Positions 1 to 6,392 of a stretch of 16,084 nt of DNA are shown piece by piece (position 1 is the first letter of the stretch; the number at the start of each line of letters is the position of its first letter). A program made the translations under genes and the position numbers. This DNA is from Crocosphaera sp038442745 (GTDB lineage: Bacteria > Cyanobacteriota > Cyanobacteriia > Cyanobacteriales > Microcystaceae). The stretch spans positions 1-16,084 of the forward strand of contig NZ_JARVCN010000015.1 of the NCBI RefSeq assembly GCF_038442745.1. The letters are read 5' to 3'. The notes under the pieces were generated by a model. The model worked only from the letters and a program-made list of their open reading frames with translations, searched no databases and was not told the origin of the DNA.

Positions 1-352
1 CTGGTTTTATGAACATGGTTTGGAACTTTGTCTCGTCAGGTGCAAGATGTGAGTCAAAAGTTAAAGGGCGAAACCCATCGTTCTAGCCAGTGGAGATATG
101 CGTCCCTAGGTTGTCCCAGACAATCAACAATGCTAAGAAGCTGGAAACGGGGAAAAAAGTTTTTCTGGATAAAAACTCGATACATTGCAGCCGATGGATA
201 GTCGGTGGTGCTGACTGTGGAGGTATCTGGACGGGGATATGTGAATGGCAACATTTGTGTATCTAGAAAAGACCGATGAAGCAGTAACGTCCTATCGTGA
301 GGTAGGGAAGCCCGCGCTGTACCCACTGGATCAGCGTTGGGAGGAGTGTCAC
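1..352 (+). mobile_element. probable decayed right end of an IS200/IS605-type (tnpB) element
   Basis: No intact gene covers this stretch: every plus-strand frame is broken by stops, and the long minus-strand frame has no recognisable product. The base composition is more GC-rich than the rest of the window. The 3' part resembles the tail of cyanobacterial IS200/IS605 tnpB elements. It has GGGAAGCCC, then an imperfect hairpin, then GGGAGGAGTGTCAC, after which the sequence becomes typical host DNA. No zinc-finger CxxC pairs or catalytic residues of TnpB can be read, so any tnpB here is only a remnant. The left boundary lies outside the window. The assignment rests on the shape of the end, not on a recognised protein, so confidence is low. 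Confidence 0.35.
311..341 (+). repeat. imperfect terminal hairpin of the putative IS end
   Basis: CCCGCGCTG at 311-319 faces CAGCGTTGGG at 332-341, which can fold into a stem with one bulge and a loop of about 12 bases. In IS200/IS605 elements a subterminal hairpin like this is recognised by the Y1 transposase, and the same 3' region supplies the guide-RNA scaffold of TnpB. No transposase is visible here, so the hairpin would be passive. Confidence 0.4.
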
Positions 353-429
353 TTGTTCCTATTGTCGTCGCAGTAGCAACCGCTTTGTTAACTTTGCTGT
401 TTCGTTTAATTCCTAACTCTCTCCCTTAA
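349..429 (+). pseudogene. possible 3' remnant of a membrane-protein gene cut by the IS end
   Basis: Immediately after the putative IS end, one frame runs without a stop for about 26 codons and ends at TAA 427-429. It encodes a strongly hydrophobic stretch (PIVVAVATALLTLLFRLIP) ending NSLP. This looks like the last transmembrane helix and C-terminus of an integral membrane protein whose upstream part was separated by the mobile element. The fragment is too short to assign a family; a small permease is only a guess. It could also be a chance open frame. Confidence 0.25.
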
Positions 430-455
430 CTGAAAGAAAAAGGTTTAAATTAGAC

Positions 456-481
456 AAAAAAGGGCAGATTTTAATCTACCC
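456..481 (-). terminator. rho-independent terminator of the EF-G-like gene
   Basis: Read on the minus strand, GGGTAGAT and ATCTGCCC form an 8-bp stem (one G-U pair) with a 4-base loop, directly followed by six T. It lies 40 bp past the stop codon of the EF-G-like gene. Confidence 0.75.
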
Positions 482-520
482 TAATCTTTGAAAGGAACGT
501 AAATCAATCAGAAAAAAGGT

Positions 521-2563
521 TTAATTTTTCCCGTTACTATTAGTAGTTAAAACTTTACTTTTCACCTTATCAGGAACTTCTTGTAAATGGTCATAAGTCC
601 AAGTGAAAGTACCAACACCCATAGTAAGCGATCGCAGTTCAACAATAAAATTTTGCATCTCTGCTTGAGGGAAATAAGCAGTTACTTGATCCCATCCTTT
701 CCACTCAGTTAAACTTTCATAACCGAGAATTTGTCCCCGTCGTCCACTCACCAACTGCAACACTTTTGCAGTACACTCCGCCGGAATCGATGCTTTAACA
801 GATAAAATGGGTTCCAAGAGAACAGGATGACACAAAGGCATTCCATCACTCATAGCAATGCGGGCAGCCTGTTTAAACGCCTGTTCAGAACTATCCACAG
901 AATGATAAGAACCGTCTGTTAAGGTAACATCCACATCCACCACAGGGAAACCCAAGGGACCGTGATCTAAATATTCCTTAACCCCCATTTCCACACCGGG
1001 AATGTATTGTTTAGGAACAACACCACCAACGATGGTTTGATTGAAGTGGAACCCTTCTCCTCTGGGTAGGGGTTTAATTTCTAGTTGAACGTCTCCAAAC
1101 GCCCCATGACCCCCAGTTTGATGCTTATAACGTCCATGAACTGTCTGAGGGTTACGGATGGTTTCTTTGTAGGGAACTTGGGGTAAATGGGTGGCCATAG
1201 GTAGGTTATACTTGCGACGTAAACGATCTAAAGCCACTTGTAAATGTATTTCACCTTGTCCCCAAAGAATCACCTCTTTGGTGTCTCCGTGTTGTTCCCA
1301 ATGCAAGGATGGATCTTCTTCCATCAGTTTCCCAAAAGCGGAACTCAGTTTCACCTCATCTTTGCGTTTTTCGGGGGTAACAGCTAATGCATACACAGGA
1401 TCTAAAAGATCTGCTTTCGGTAAAATTTCACTAGGTTTCTCTTTGCTGGATAGGGTTTCCCCTGTTTGAATGCCTTCTAAACGGGCAATGGCGACGATCT
1501 CCCCTAAAGATGCAATTTGACTGGATACGGGTATTTGTTGTTGTCCCATGAGACGATAAATACCACCGGCGCGAACCCCATTGAGAGACATTCCTTCTTT
1601 AACTTCACCTTGCCACACTCTGACGAGGGAAAGTTGACCCCCTTGGGGTGTAAAGTAAGTCTTGAGAACTTGTACTAGAGTTTCCCCCTCGCTTTTGTTT
1701 TCTAGTCCCCGACGTTCTCCTGTAATATTGGGTGCAGGGGTTTCTTTTACCAAAGCATCCAGTAAGGGGCGTACTCCGTAGTCTTGTTCAGCGATACCAA
1801 AGAAAACGGGTACAATTAAGTCTGCACTGAGATCCTGCTTTAAATCTTTGAGTATTTCTTCTTGTGGGGGTTGAATGTCTTCTATTAATTCTTCTAATAA
1901 ATGGTCATCAAAGTCTGCTAAAACTTCCAACATTTCCTGGCGGGCTGCCTGTTCTTCTGTTTGGAGATGTTTGGGAAGAGGAATAGGATCAGCAGGACTC
2001 CCTGGATGATAATGATAAGCTTGTTCGCTGACTAAATCAATATAGCCGATGAGTTCTCTTTCTTGACGAATGGGATATTGTTGGGGGATAACAGGACGGG
2101 TGGACACATCTTTGAGGGCGTGGAGTACGTCCATAAAACTGTCTTTGAAGCGATCCATCTTATTGATGTAGATAATATGGGGGATTTCCCAATCATCGAG
2201 GAATTTTAATAAGGGTGCAAGGGTTAACAGGCGATGGATTTCTGGTTCGCAAACGACGATCGCCGCACCAGCACCCACTAAGACATTATAGGTTTCTTGG
2301 GCGAATTCTATGGAACCGGGACAGTCTAAAAAGGTAAATTCGATGGTTTCGTGGCTGGTACTGGCGGCGGAAACTTCTACACTCATTTGCCGATCCCTGG
2401 CTTCAGGAGAACTATCGCCGAGGGTGTTACCTTCTTTAATACGACCTTTTCGGTTAATGGCACCAGTAAGGGATAATAGGCTTTCGAGTAGGGTGGTTTT
2501 ACCGCTCGAATAGGGGCCAACGATAGCTACATTACGCACATTGCCTAAAACTTTTTCGCTCAT
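521..2563 (-). CDS. EF-G-like translation GTPase (paralogue of elongation factor G)
   Basis: The 680-residue protein has the five-domain layout of elongation factor G, which is usually about 690-700 residues. The G domain comes first: P-loop GPYSSGKT at 16-23, DCPGS at 80-84 and NKMDR at 134-138. A beta-barrel domain II (about 295-375), domain III (about 390-460), domain IV with the HKHQTGGHGAFGDV loop (about 480-492) and domain V follow. Canonical EF-G has AHIDAGKT and DTPGH; here the P-loop differs and Ser84 replaces the His needed for ribosome-stimulated GTP hydrolysis. Switch I reads RQMSV instead of RGITI. This points to the FusA2/EF-G-like paralogue group, not the main translocase; its physiological role is unsettled. 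It is monocistronic, with a terminator downstream and a very strong Shine-Dalgarno sequence (AAGGAGGTG) four bases before the ATG. Confidence 0.93.
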   Translation of the reverse strand: MSEKVLGNVRNVAIVGPYSSGKTTLLESLLSLTGAINRKGRIKEGNTLGDSSPEARDRQMSVEVSAASTSHETIEFTFLDCPGSIEFAQETYNVLVGAGAAIVVCEPEIHRLLTLAPLLKFLDDWEIPHIIYINKMDRFKDSFMDVLHALKDVSTRPVIPQQYPIRQERELIGYIDLVSEQAYHYHPGSPADPIPLPKHLQTEEQAARQEMLEVLADFDDHLLEELIEDIQPPQEEILKDLKQDLSADLIVPVFFGIAEQDYGVRPLLDALVKETPAPNITGERRGLENKSEGETLVQVLKTYFTPQGGQLSLVRVWQGEVKEGMSLNGVRAGGIYRLMGQQQIPVSSQIASLGEIVAIARLEGIQTGETLSSKEKPSEILPKADLLDPVYALAVTPEKRKDEVKLSSAFGKLMEEDPSLHWEQHGDTKEVILWGQGEIHLQVALDRLRRKYNLPMATHLPQVPYKETIRNPQTVHGRYKHQTGGHGAFGDVQLEIKPLPRGEGFHFNQTIVGGVVPKQYIPGVEMGVKEYLDHGPLGFPVVDVDVTLTDGSYHSVDSSEQAFKQAARIAMSDGMPLCHPVLLEPILSVKASIPAECTAKVLQLVSGRRGQILGYESLTEWKGWDQVTAYFPQAEMQNFIVELRSLTMGVGTFTWTYDHLQEVPDKVKSKVLTTNSNGKN
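628..635. repeat. HIP1 octamer
   Basis: An exact GCGATCGC inside the EF-G-like gene. This palindrome is strongly over-represented in many cyanobacterial genomes. Confidence 0.8.
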
Positions 2564-2567
2564 AAAA

Positions 2568-2612
2568 CACCTCCTTGAAGCTAATTTTCAAGCTCAACAC
2601 AGGCAGGTTGAG
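2568..2612 (-). promoter_or_regulatory. strong ribosome binding site with two adjacent leader hairpins
   Basis: On the minus strand AAGGAGGTG (2568-2576) is a near-perfect anti-16S match. Its first bases belong to an inverted repeat, CTTGAA (2587-2592) and TTCAAG (2574-2579), with a 7-base loop. Just upstream, CTCAAC (2607-2612) and GTTGAG (2593-2598) form a second 6-bp stem with an 8-base loop. The first hairpin would sit directly against, and partly bury, the ribosome binding site, so translational control is possible. No known riboswitch or protein-binding leader is recognised. Confidence 0.5.
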
Positions 2613-2916
2613 GGTCAACACTATCTCTGTTTTTCCCCATCTTGTGAGTGTTCAGCAATAACAGAAAATTAAACTCACATTGTTTTGTATCTACTTTCAA
2701 TCTAGCGGATTTAACTTATTGTTGGTGTTCTAGAAGACATTTTGCAATGACTTTTAAAATAACTGAAATATTAAGTTAAGAAAGAAAAATAATTATTAAT
2801 TAATACTACGAAAAGGGAAATAAGATCACTAAGATCAAATCCGTTTCTCAAACCTATCTTAATCTTCTTATAATATAAGGGCAACAAGTTTATACATCTC
2901 TCAATATCTTTTAATG
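2613..2916. other. gene-free AT-rich spacer with a 13-bp palindrome
   Basis: No convincing open frame occurs on either strand. The stretch must contain the promoter of the EF-G-like gene, but no clear -35/-10 pair stands out. The visible structure is a perfect palindrome, CTTATAATATAAG, at 2867-2879, and two copies of AAGATCA near 2822-2836. Confidence 0.4.
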
Positions 2917-2947
2917 AAAAAAAGTATTAGAGTCAACAAGAGTTGAC
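2917..2947 (-). terminator. possible terminator downstream of rpsU
   Basis: On the minus strand GTCAAC and GTTGAC form a 6-bp stem with a 4-base loop (2932-2947). Seven T follow at 2917-2923, but an 8-base gap separates stem and T-run, which makes the terminator weak or atypical. It lies about 40 bp past the rpsU stop. Confidence 0.45.
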
Positions 2948-2984
2948 CCTTACTATTCCCTGAGATGGCTAGACTATTTATCTA

Positions 2985-3170
2985 TTAACGCGAATATCTT
3001 TTGCGTTGTCTTTGTTTAGCTAGGGCCTTACGTTTGCGTTTTTCAATGGGCGTTTCAAAGTGCCGATTTTTCTTCATATCGTAAAAAATTCCGGCTTTGC
3101 TTACTTGTCGTTTGAAGCGACGTAAGGCCGATTCGATATGTTCATTTTCTCCACGAATAATCTGGGTCAT
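2985..3170 (-). CDS. rpsU: 30S ribosomal protein bS21
   Basis: The 61-residue protein is typical bS21. The N-terminal part has the conserved pattern ESALRRFKRQVSKAG (13-27), and the C-terminal half is very basic (KRKRKALAKQRQRKR). bS21 sits on the 30S platform near the anti-Shine-Dalgarno region and helps initiation on structured mRNA. The gene is the last of a minus-strand series: RRM protein, pentapeptide protein, rpsU. Only 27 bp separate it from the pentapeptide gene, so co-transcription is likely. A CAGGAGA Shine-Dalgarno-like sequence lies about 12 bases before the ATG. In Anabaena variabilis an rbpA-rpsU pair is known as a cold-regulated cluster, and the arrangement here resembles it. 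Confidence 0.96.
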   Translation of the reverse strand: MTQIIRGENEHIESALRRFKRQVSKAGIFYDMKKNRHFETPIEKRKRKALAKQRQRKRYSR

Positions 3171-3197
3171 TTTTAAGCTTATCTCCTGAATTAAGGC

Positions 3198-3515
3198 TTA
3201 TTGGGTAGCAACTTTTGATGGTTGAAAAATTGCCCTTGATAAATGGGTTTGACTCATATCTATGCCATTTAGATCAACATCTGTCAGGTTGGCTGCAGTA
3301 AGATCGGTTTCTCTTAGATTAGCTCCTTGCAAACGAACATTCGTTAAATTAGCATGGCTGAGATTGGCGTTGCTTAAATTAACACCTCTAAGATCAGCCC
3401 CACTTAGATTAATCCCCCTCAGATTAACATTTCTAAGATTCGCTGCAATTAGGGTGATGTTTCTAAAGTCTCTTTGTCCTGCATTGTAGCGACTCAAAAG
3501 TTCTTTGATGTTCAT
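3198..3515 (-). CDS. pentapeptide-repeat protein
   Basis: The 105-residue protein is almost entirely pentapeptide repeat: about 15-16 consecutive A(D/N)LXX-type units from residue 17 to about 97, for example LSGAD, LSNAN, LSHAN and LQGAN. These fold into a right-handed quadrilateral beta helix of about four turns. A 16-residue cap (MNIKELLSRYNAGQRD) precedes them and a short unrelated tail (QPSKVATQ) follows. There is no signal peptide or membrane segment, so it should be cytosolic. The function of small cyanobacterial pentapeptide proteins is mostly unknown; DNA-gyrase mimicry is known only for some, longer family members. The gene lies between the RRM gene (73 bp upstream) and rpsU (27 bp downstream). 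No strong ribosome binding site is seen. Confidence 0.9.
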   Translation of the reverse strand: MNIKELLSRYNAGQRDFRNITLIAANLRNVNLRGINLSGADLRGVNLSNANLSHANLTNVRLQGANLRETDLTAANLTDVDLNGIDMSQTHLSRAIFQPSKVATQ

Positions 3516-3553
3516 CTGTGTTATTCTCGATTGATGGTTAACAGGGTAGATAG

Positions 3554-3580
3554 AAAACAGTGATCGCAGTTAAAACAGTG
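3554..3580. repeat. 9-bp direct repeat AAAACAGTG in the rbp-pentapeptide spacer
   Basis: AAAACAGTG occurs at 3554-3562 and again at 3572-3580, with an 18-bp start-to-start period. It lies just downstream of the RRM gene. It may be chance or a binding or processing site; nothing decides between these. Confidence 0.35.
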
Positions 3581-3588
3581 GTTTAAGT

Positions 3589-3873
3589 CTAGTAACGACG
3601 GGTTGAACCACCACCGGAGGATCTGCGATTCTCTCTCGGTCTAGCTTTATTGACTTTTAGGGCCCGCCCCATCCACTCAGCCCCGTCTAAGGCTTCAATG
3701 GCGGCAGTTTCTTCGCTTTCTGTTTCCATTTCCACGAAACCAAAACCTCTAGGTCTTCCTGTCTCCCGATCGGTAGGGAGTTGTACCCTTTTGACCGCAC
3801 CATATTCTGCGAATACTTCTTGGAGATCGTCTTGGGTGACATCGTAGGATAAATTGCCGACGTAAATTGACAT
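3589..3873 (-). CDS. RRM-type RNA-binding protein (cyanobacterial Rbp)
   Basis: A single RNA-recognition motif fills residues 2-78 of 94. RNP2 is IYVGNL (3-8) and RNP1 is RGFGFVEM (42-49), with the RNA-stacking aromatics Tyr4, Phe44 and Phe46 in place. A short Gly/Ser/Arg tail (SSGGGSTRRY) ends the protein. This is the form of the cyanobacterial Rbp family, several members of which are cold-induced; some help localise photosystem mRNAs at thylakoids. The gene heads a minus-strand series with a pentapeptide gene and rpsU. A candidate promoter about 100 bp upstream implies a long AT-rich 5' leader, as is common in cold-regulated genes. Which Rbp subgroup this is cannot be decided from the sequence alone. 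Confidence 0.94.
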   Translation of the reverse strand: MSIYVGNLSYDVTQDDLQEVFAEYGAVKRVQLPTDRETGRPRGFGFVEMETESEETAAIEALDGAEWMGRALKVNKARPRENRRSSGGGSTRRY

Positions 3874-3979
3874 AAAAAGCTTTCTAAAATTCAGTGGTGT
3901 AGAGAGTTAAATTCACTCTGATGTTTGTAAATAAAAATTAACAAAACAAATTAGGAAAATAATTCTTGTTGCATACAAT

Positions 3980-4008
3980 ATCATAACATGGTTCATGGAA
4001 ATGTTGAA
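3980..4008 (-). promoter_or_regulatory. candidate promoter of the rbp-pentapeptide-rpsU series
   Basis: On the minus strand TTCAAC (4003-4008) and TATGAT (3980-3985) are 17 bp apart. The -10 matches the consensus at five of six positions; the -35 is poor. A start near 3973 would give a leader of about 100 bases before the ATG. Confidence 0.4.
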
Positions 4009-4041
4009 GGGGTTAAGTCCGTCGGTTCTTGGCTGAAAACT

Positions 4042-4077
4042 AAAAAACCTTCCCATCAGCAATAGAGAAGGTTTTTT
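4042..4077 (-). terminator. terminator of desC, symmetric enough to work both ways
   Basis: AAAAAACCTTC (4042-4052) pairs perfectly with GAAGGTTTTTT (4067-4077) around a 14-base loop. On the minus strand this gives a stem followed by six T, 20 bp past the desC stop. The symmetry means it would also stop plus-strand transcription. Confidence 0.85.
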
Positions 4078-4097
4078 ATGTTGCCTAAATGTAAAGA

Positions 4098-4922
4098 CTA
4101 TTTATTGTTAGAGACGGGTGCTAATTTGACGTTTGTAGCGAGTCCTAAAAACTGTAAAACTTGAATAGTCATCCAAGTAATGTCGATTTCCCACCAAGCT
4201 AAACCATGACGAGCAGAATATTGATAAGCATGGTGATTGTTGTGCCATCCTTCGCCAAATGTTAATAAGGCAACCCACCAGCAGTTACGAGAGTGGTCAT
4301 TTGATTCGTGACTTTGATAGCCAAACTTATGGGTAGCACTGTTAACAAACCAAGTGAAGTGAAATACCATTACTAAACGGACAAAAACTCCCCAAATCAC
4401 ACAGGGCCATCCTCCTATGACAAAAAGGATTAAACCCAAACCGACTTGAATGGGAATCATGAAGGTTTGACAGAAATTGTAAAAGGGATCGCTGTTAATA
4501 TCTTTGGTGTAGCGAGGAACATCGTTATCCGCAGGAATTTTGTGTAACATCCATCCTAGATGACTCCACCAAAACCCTTTGTTAGAATCGTGGGGATCGG
4601 GTTCGGTATCAGAATATTTATGATGAATGCGGTGTAACCCTACCCATTGAATGGGTCCCCCTTGGCAAGCTAATGTACCTAAGAAAACTAACAAGTACTC
4701 TAGCCATTTTGGTGACTGAAAACTACGGTGAGATACCAATCTATGAAAGCCTAAAGTAATGCCTAATGCTCCCGTAACCCAATATAATAAGAAGGTAATA
4801 CCTATAGCTTGCCAACTAAAATTGCCGGGCAAAAATGCCAGTAAGGCAACCAGATGGATCGAAGCCATGTAAATAATAACTGTCCAGTCATAGGATAGTT
4901 TTTGAGATGCAGCAACAGTCAT
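4098..4922 (-). CDS. desC: fatty-acid Delta9 desaturase (acyl-lipid type)
   Basis: The 274-residue integral membrane protein carries the three histidine boxes of the stearoyl-type desaturases that bind the di-iron centre: HRLVSH (60-65), HRIHH (97-101) and HNNHH (227-231). The fourth conserved block, NSATHKFG, is at about 194-201. Hydrophobic segments flank the boxes (about 16-55, 75-90, 155-195). In cyanobacteria DesC puts the first double bond into C18 (or C16) acyl chains of membrane lipids, using ferredoxin, and is needed for growth at low temperature. The length fits the family. The gene has a TATAAT -10 about 35 bp before its ATG and its own terminator, so it is probably transcribed alone. 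It lies next to the Rbp and S21 genes and is divergent from the lyase gene. Confidence 0.93.
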   Translation of the reverse strand: MTVAASQKLSYDWTVIIYMASIHLVALLAFLPGNFSWQAIGITFLLYWVTGALGITLGFHRLVSHRSFQSPKWLEYLLVFLGTLACQGGPIQWVGLHRIHHKYSDTEPDPHDSNKGFWWSHLGWMLHKIPADNDVPRYTKDINSDPFYNFCQTFMIPIQVGLGLILFVIGGWPCVIWGVFVRLVMVFHFTWFVNSATHKFGYQSHESNDHSRNCWWVALLTFGEGWHNNHHAYQYSARHGLAWWEIDITWMTIQVLQFLGLATNVKLAPVSNNK

Positions 4923-4956
4923 GTAATAACCTGTATGTAAAAGTAATCAAAACTCT

Positions 4957-4996
4957 ATTATACTTTGCGATAGTGTTAACTATTTTGGTTGACCAA
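4957..4996 (-). promoter_or_regulatory. desC promoter -10 and upstream palindrome
   Basis: On the minus strand a consensus TATAAT lies at 4957-4962, which predicts a start near 4950 and a leader of about 28 bases. No good -35 stands 16-18 bp upstream. Instead there is the palindrome TTGGTTGACCAA (4985-4996), about 23 bp upstream of the -10. This suggests a regulator-assisted promoter, which is inference. Confidence 0.5.
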
Positions 4997-5149
4997 GGTT
5001 CTGAATTTTTAATATTTAATTCCAAATTAAGTTCCCAATTGAATAACTTATATAAGCTTTTATTTGGTATAAATAAATGGGATAAACAAACCTTTGCCAT
5101 TGATTTTAATTAATCGCTATCGACAAGATTAATAGTTTGGGGTTGACAA

Positions 5150-6373
5150 TTGGACAGCTTAATGCTCATAAAAGAGGCAGAAAACGCCCTAATTCCGATC
5201 TTTTCGGAAATCGACCATAAGGTCAAGGAAAATCTCAAAAAAACCTTAACAGCCTTTCGCAATCATCGTCTAGGAGTTCATCATTTCGCCAGTGTTACTG
5301 GTTATGGTCATGATGATCTTGGACGAGAAAACTTGGACGGGATTTTTGCTGAGATTGTGCAAGCAGAAGCTGCCACAGTCCGCATACAATTTGTATCAGG
5401 AACCCATGCCATCGCCTGCGCTTTGTTTGGGGTACTTCGCCCAGGGGACGAAATGTTAGCCGTAGCTGGTGCGCCTTACGACACCTTAGAGGAGGTGATC
5501 GGCCTAAGAGGCAACTGTCAAGGCTCCCTAACAGAGTTTAACATTAATTACCGACAATTAGACCTAACTAACGAGGGAACAATTGATTGGGAAGGGTTAA
5601 AAACTGCTATCAAAGCCGAAACAAAATTAGTTTTAATTCAGCGTTCTTGTGGTTATTCTTGGCGTTCGAGTTTATCCATCGAAGATATCAAAAAAATCAT
5701 TCAAATTGTCAAAAAACAAAATTCTCATACAGTTTGTTTTGTGGATAATTGTTACGGCGAGTTGGTAGAAAATATGGAACCAACGGCGGTGGGTGCTGAT
5801 TTAATGGCTGGTTCTTTGATTAAAAATCTCGGGGGAACAATTGTTACCACGGGGGGCTATGTAGCTGGCAAAAAATCATTAGTAGAAGCCGCAACTTGTC
5901 GGTTAACATCTCCTGGTATTGGGAGAAAAGGTGGGGCGACTTTAAATCAAAGTCGGCTATTATTTCAAGGATTATTTCTAGCTCCCCAAATGGTAGGAGA
6001 AGCGATCAAAGGGACTCATTTAATTGCTTACGTTTTTGATAAATTAGGTTACGAAGTTAACCCCTTACCTTTCGTTTCCCGTCGGGATATCATTCAAGGC
6101 ATTAAGTTAGGTTCTCCTGAAAAATTAAAGTCCTTTTGTCGTGCTATTCAAACCTACTCTCCTGTGGGTTCTTATCTTGACCCTGTACCTGCTGAAATGC
6201 CAGGCTACGAGAGCAAATTAGTGATGGCTGGTGGTACATTTATTGATGGTAGTACCTCAGAATTTTCTGCTGATGGCCCATTAAGAGAACCCTATATTGT
6301 TTTTTGTCAGGGAGGAACCCATTGGACTCATATTTCTCTAGCTTTAGAAGAGGCTATTAAAGCTATTAATTAA
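5150..6373 (+). CDS. PLP-dependent methionine gamma-lyase family protein (Alum_res family)
   Basis: The 407-residue protein belongs to the fold-type I PLP enzymes annotated as methionine gamma-lyase family or aluminium resistance protein. Family markers are GYGHDDLGR (51-59), the phosphate-binding SGTHA (83-87), the cofactor Asp in FVDNCYGE (197-204) and the Schiff-base Lys225 in GSLIKNLGG. The C-terminal region has GTFIDGSTSEFSADGP (362-377). By family the enzyme may split methionine or a related sulfur amino acid, but the substrate is not proven. The start used is TTG, giving MDSL, which fits the usual N-terminus of relatives; an ATG at 5162 is the alternative. The ribosome binding site is weak for both. 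The methyltransferase gene follows after 19 bp, so they probably form an operon. Confidence 0.88.
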   Translation: MDSLMLIKEAENALIPIFSEIDHKVKENLKKTLTAFRNHRLGVHHFASVTGYGHDDLGRENLDGIFAEIVQAEAATVRIQFVSGTHAIACALFGVLRPGDEMLAVAGAPYDTLEEVIGLRGNCQGSLTEFNINYRQLDLTNEGTIDWEGLKTAIKAETKLVLIQRSCGYSWRSSLSIEDIKKIIQIVKKQNSHTVCFVDNCYGELVENMEPTAVGADLMAGSLIKNLGGTIVTTGGYVAGKKSLVEAATCRLTSPGIGRKGGATLNQSRLLFQGLFLAPQMVGEAIKGTHLIAYVFDKLGYEVNPLPFVSRRDIIQGIKLGSPEKLKSFCRAIQTYSPVGSYLDPVPAEMPGYESKLVMAGGTFIDGSTSEFSADGPLREPYIVFCQGGTHWTHISLALEEAIKAIN

Positions 6374-6392
6374 AATAAAACAAGAAAAAATT

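Noticed and set aside
54..326. 90-residue minus-strand frame
   Set aside because: No recognisable domain, low-complexity composition, and it lies opposite the putative IS remnant.
3988..4065. 25-codon plus-strand frame MVHGN...PSHQQ next to the desC terminator
   Set aside because: It overlaps the rbp promoter candidate and the terminator stem, has no ribosome binding site and is short enough to be chance.
4907..5113. 68-residue plus-strand frame (and the facing 70-residue minus-strand frame 4888-5100) between desC and the lyase gene
   Set aside because: Both begin or end inside desC on one strand, cover its promoter, and encode nothing recognisable; AT-rich chance frames.
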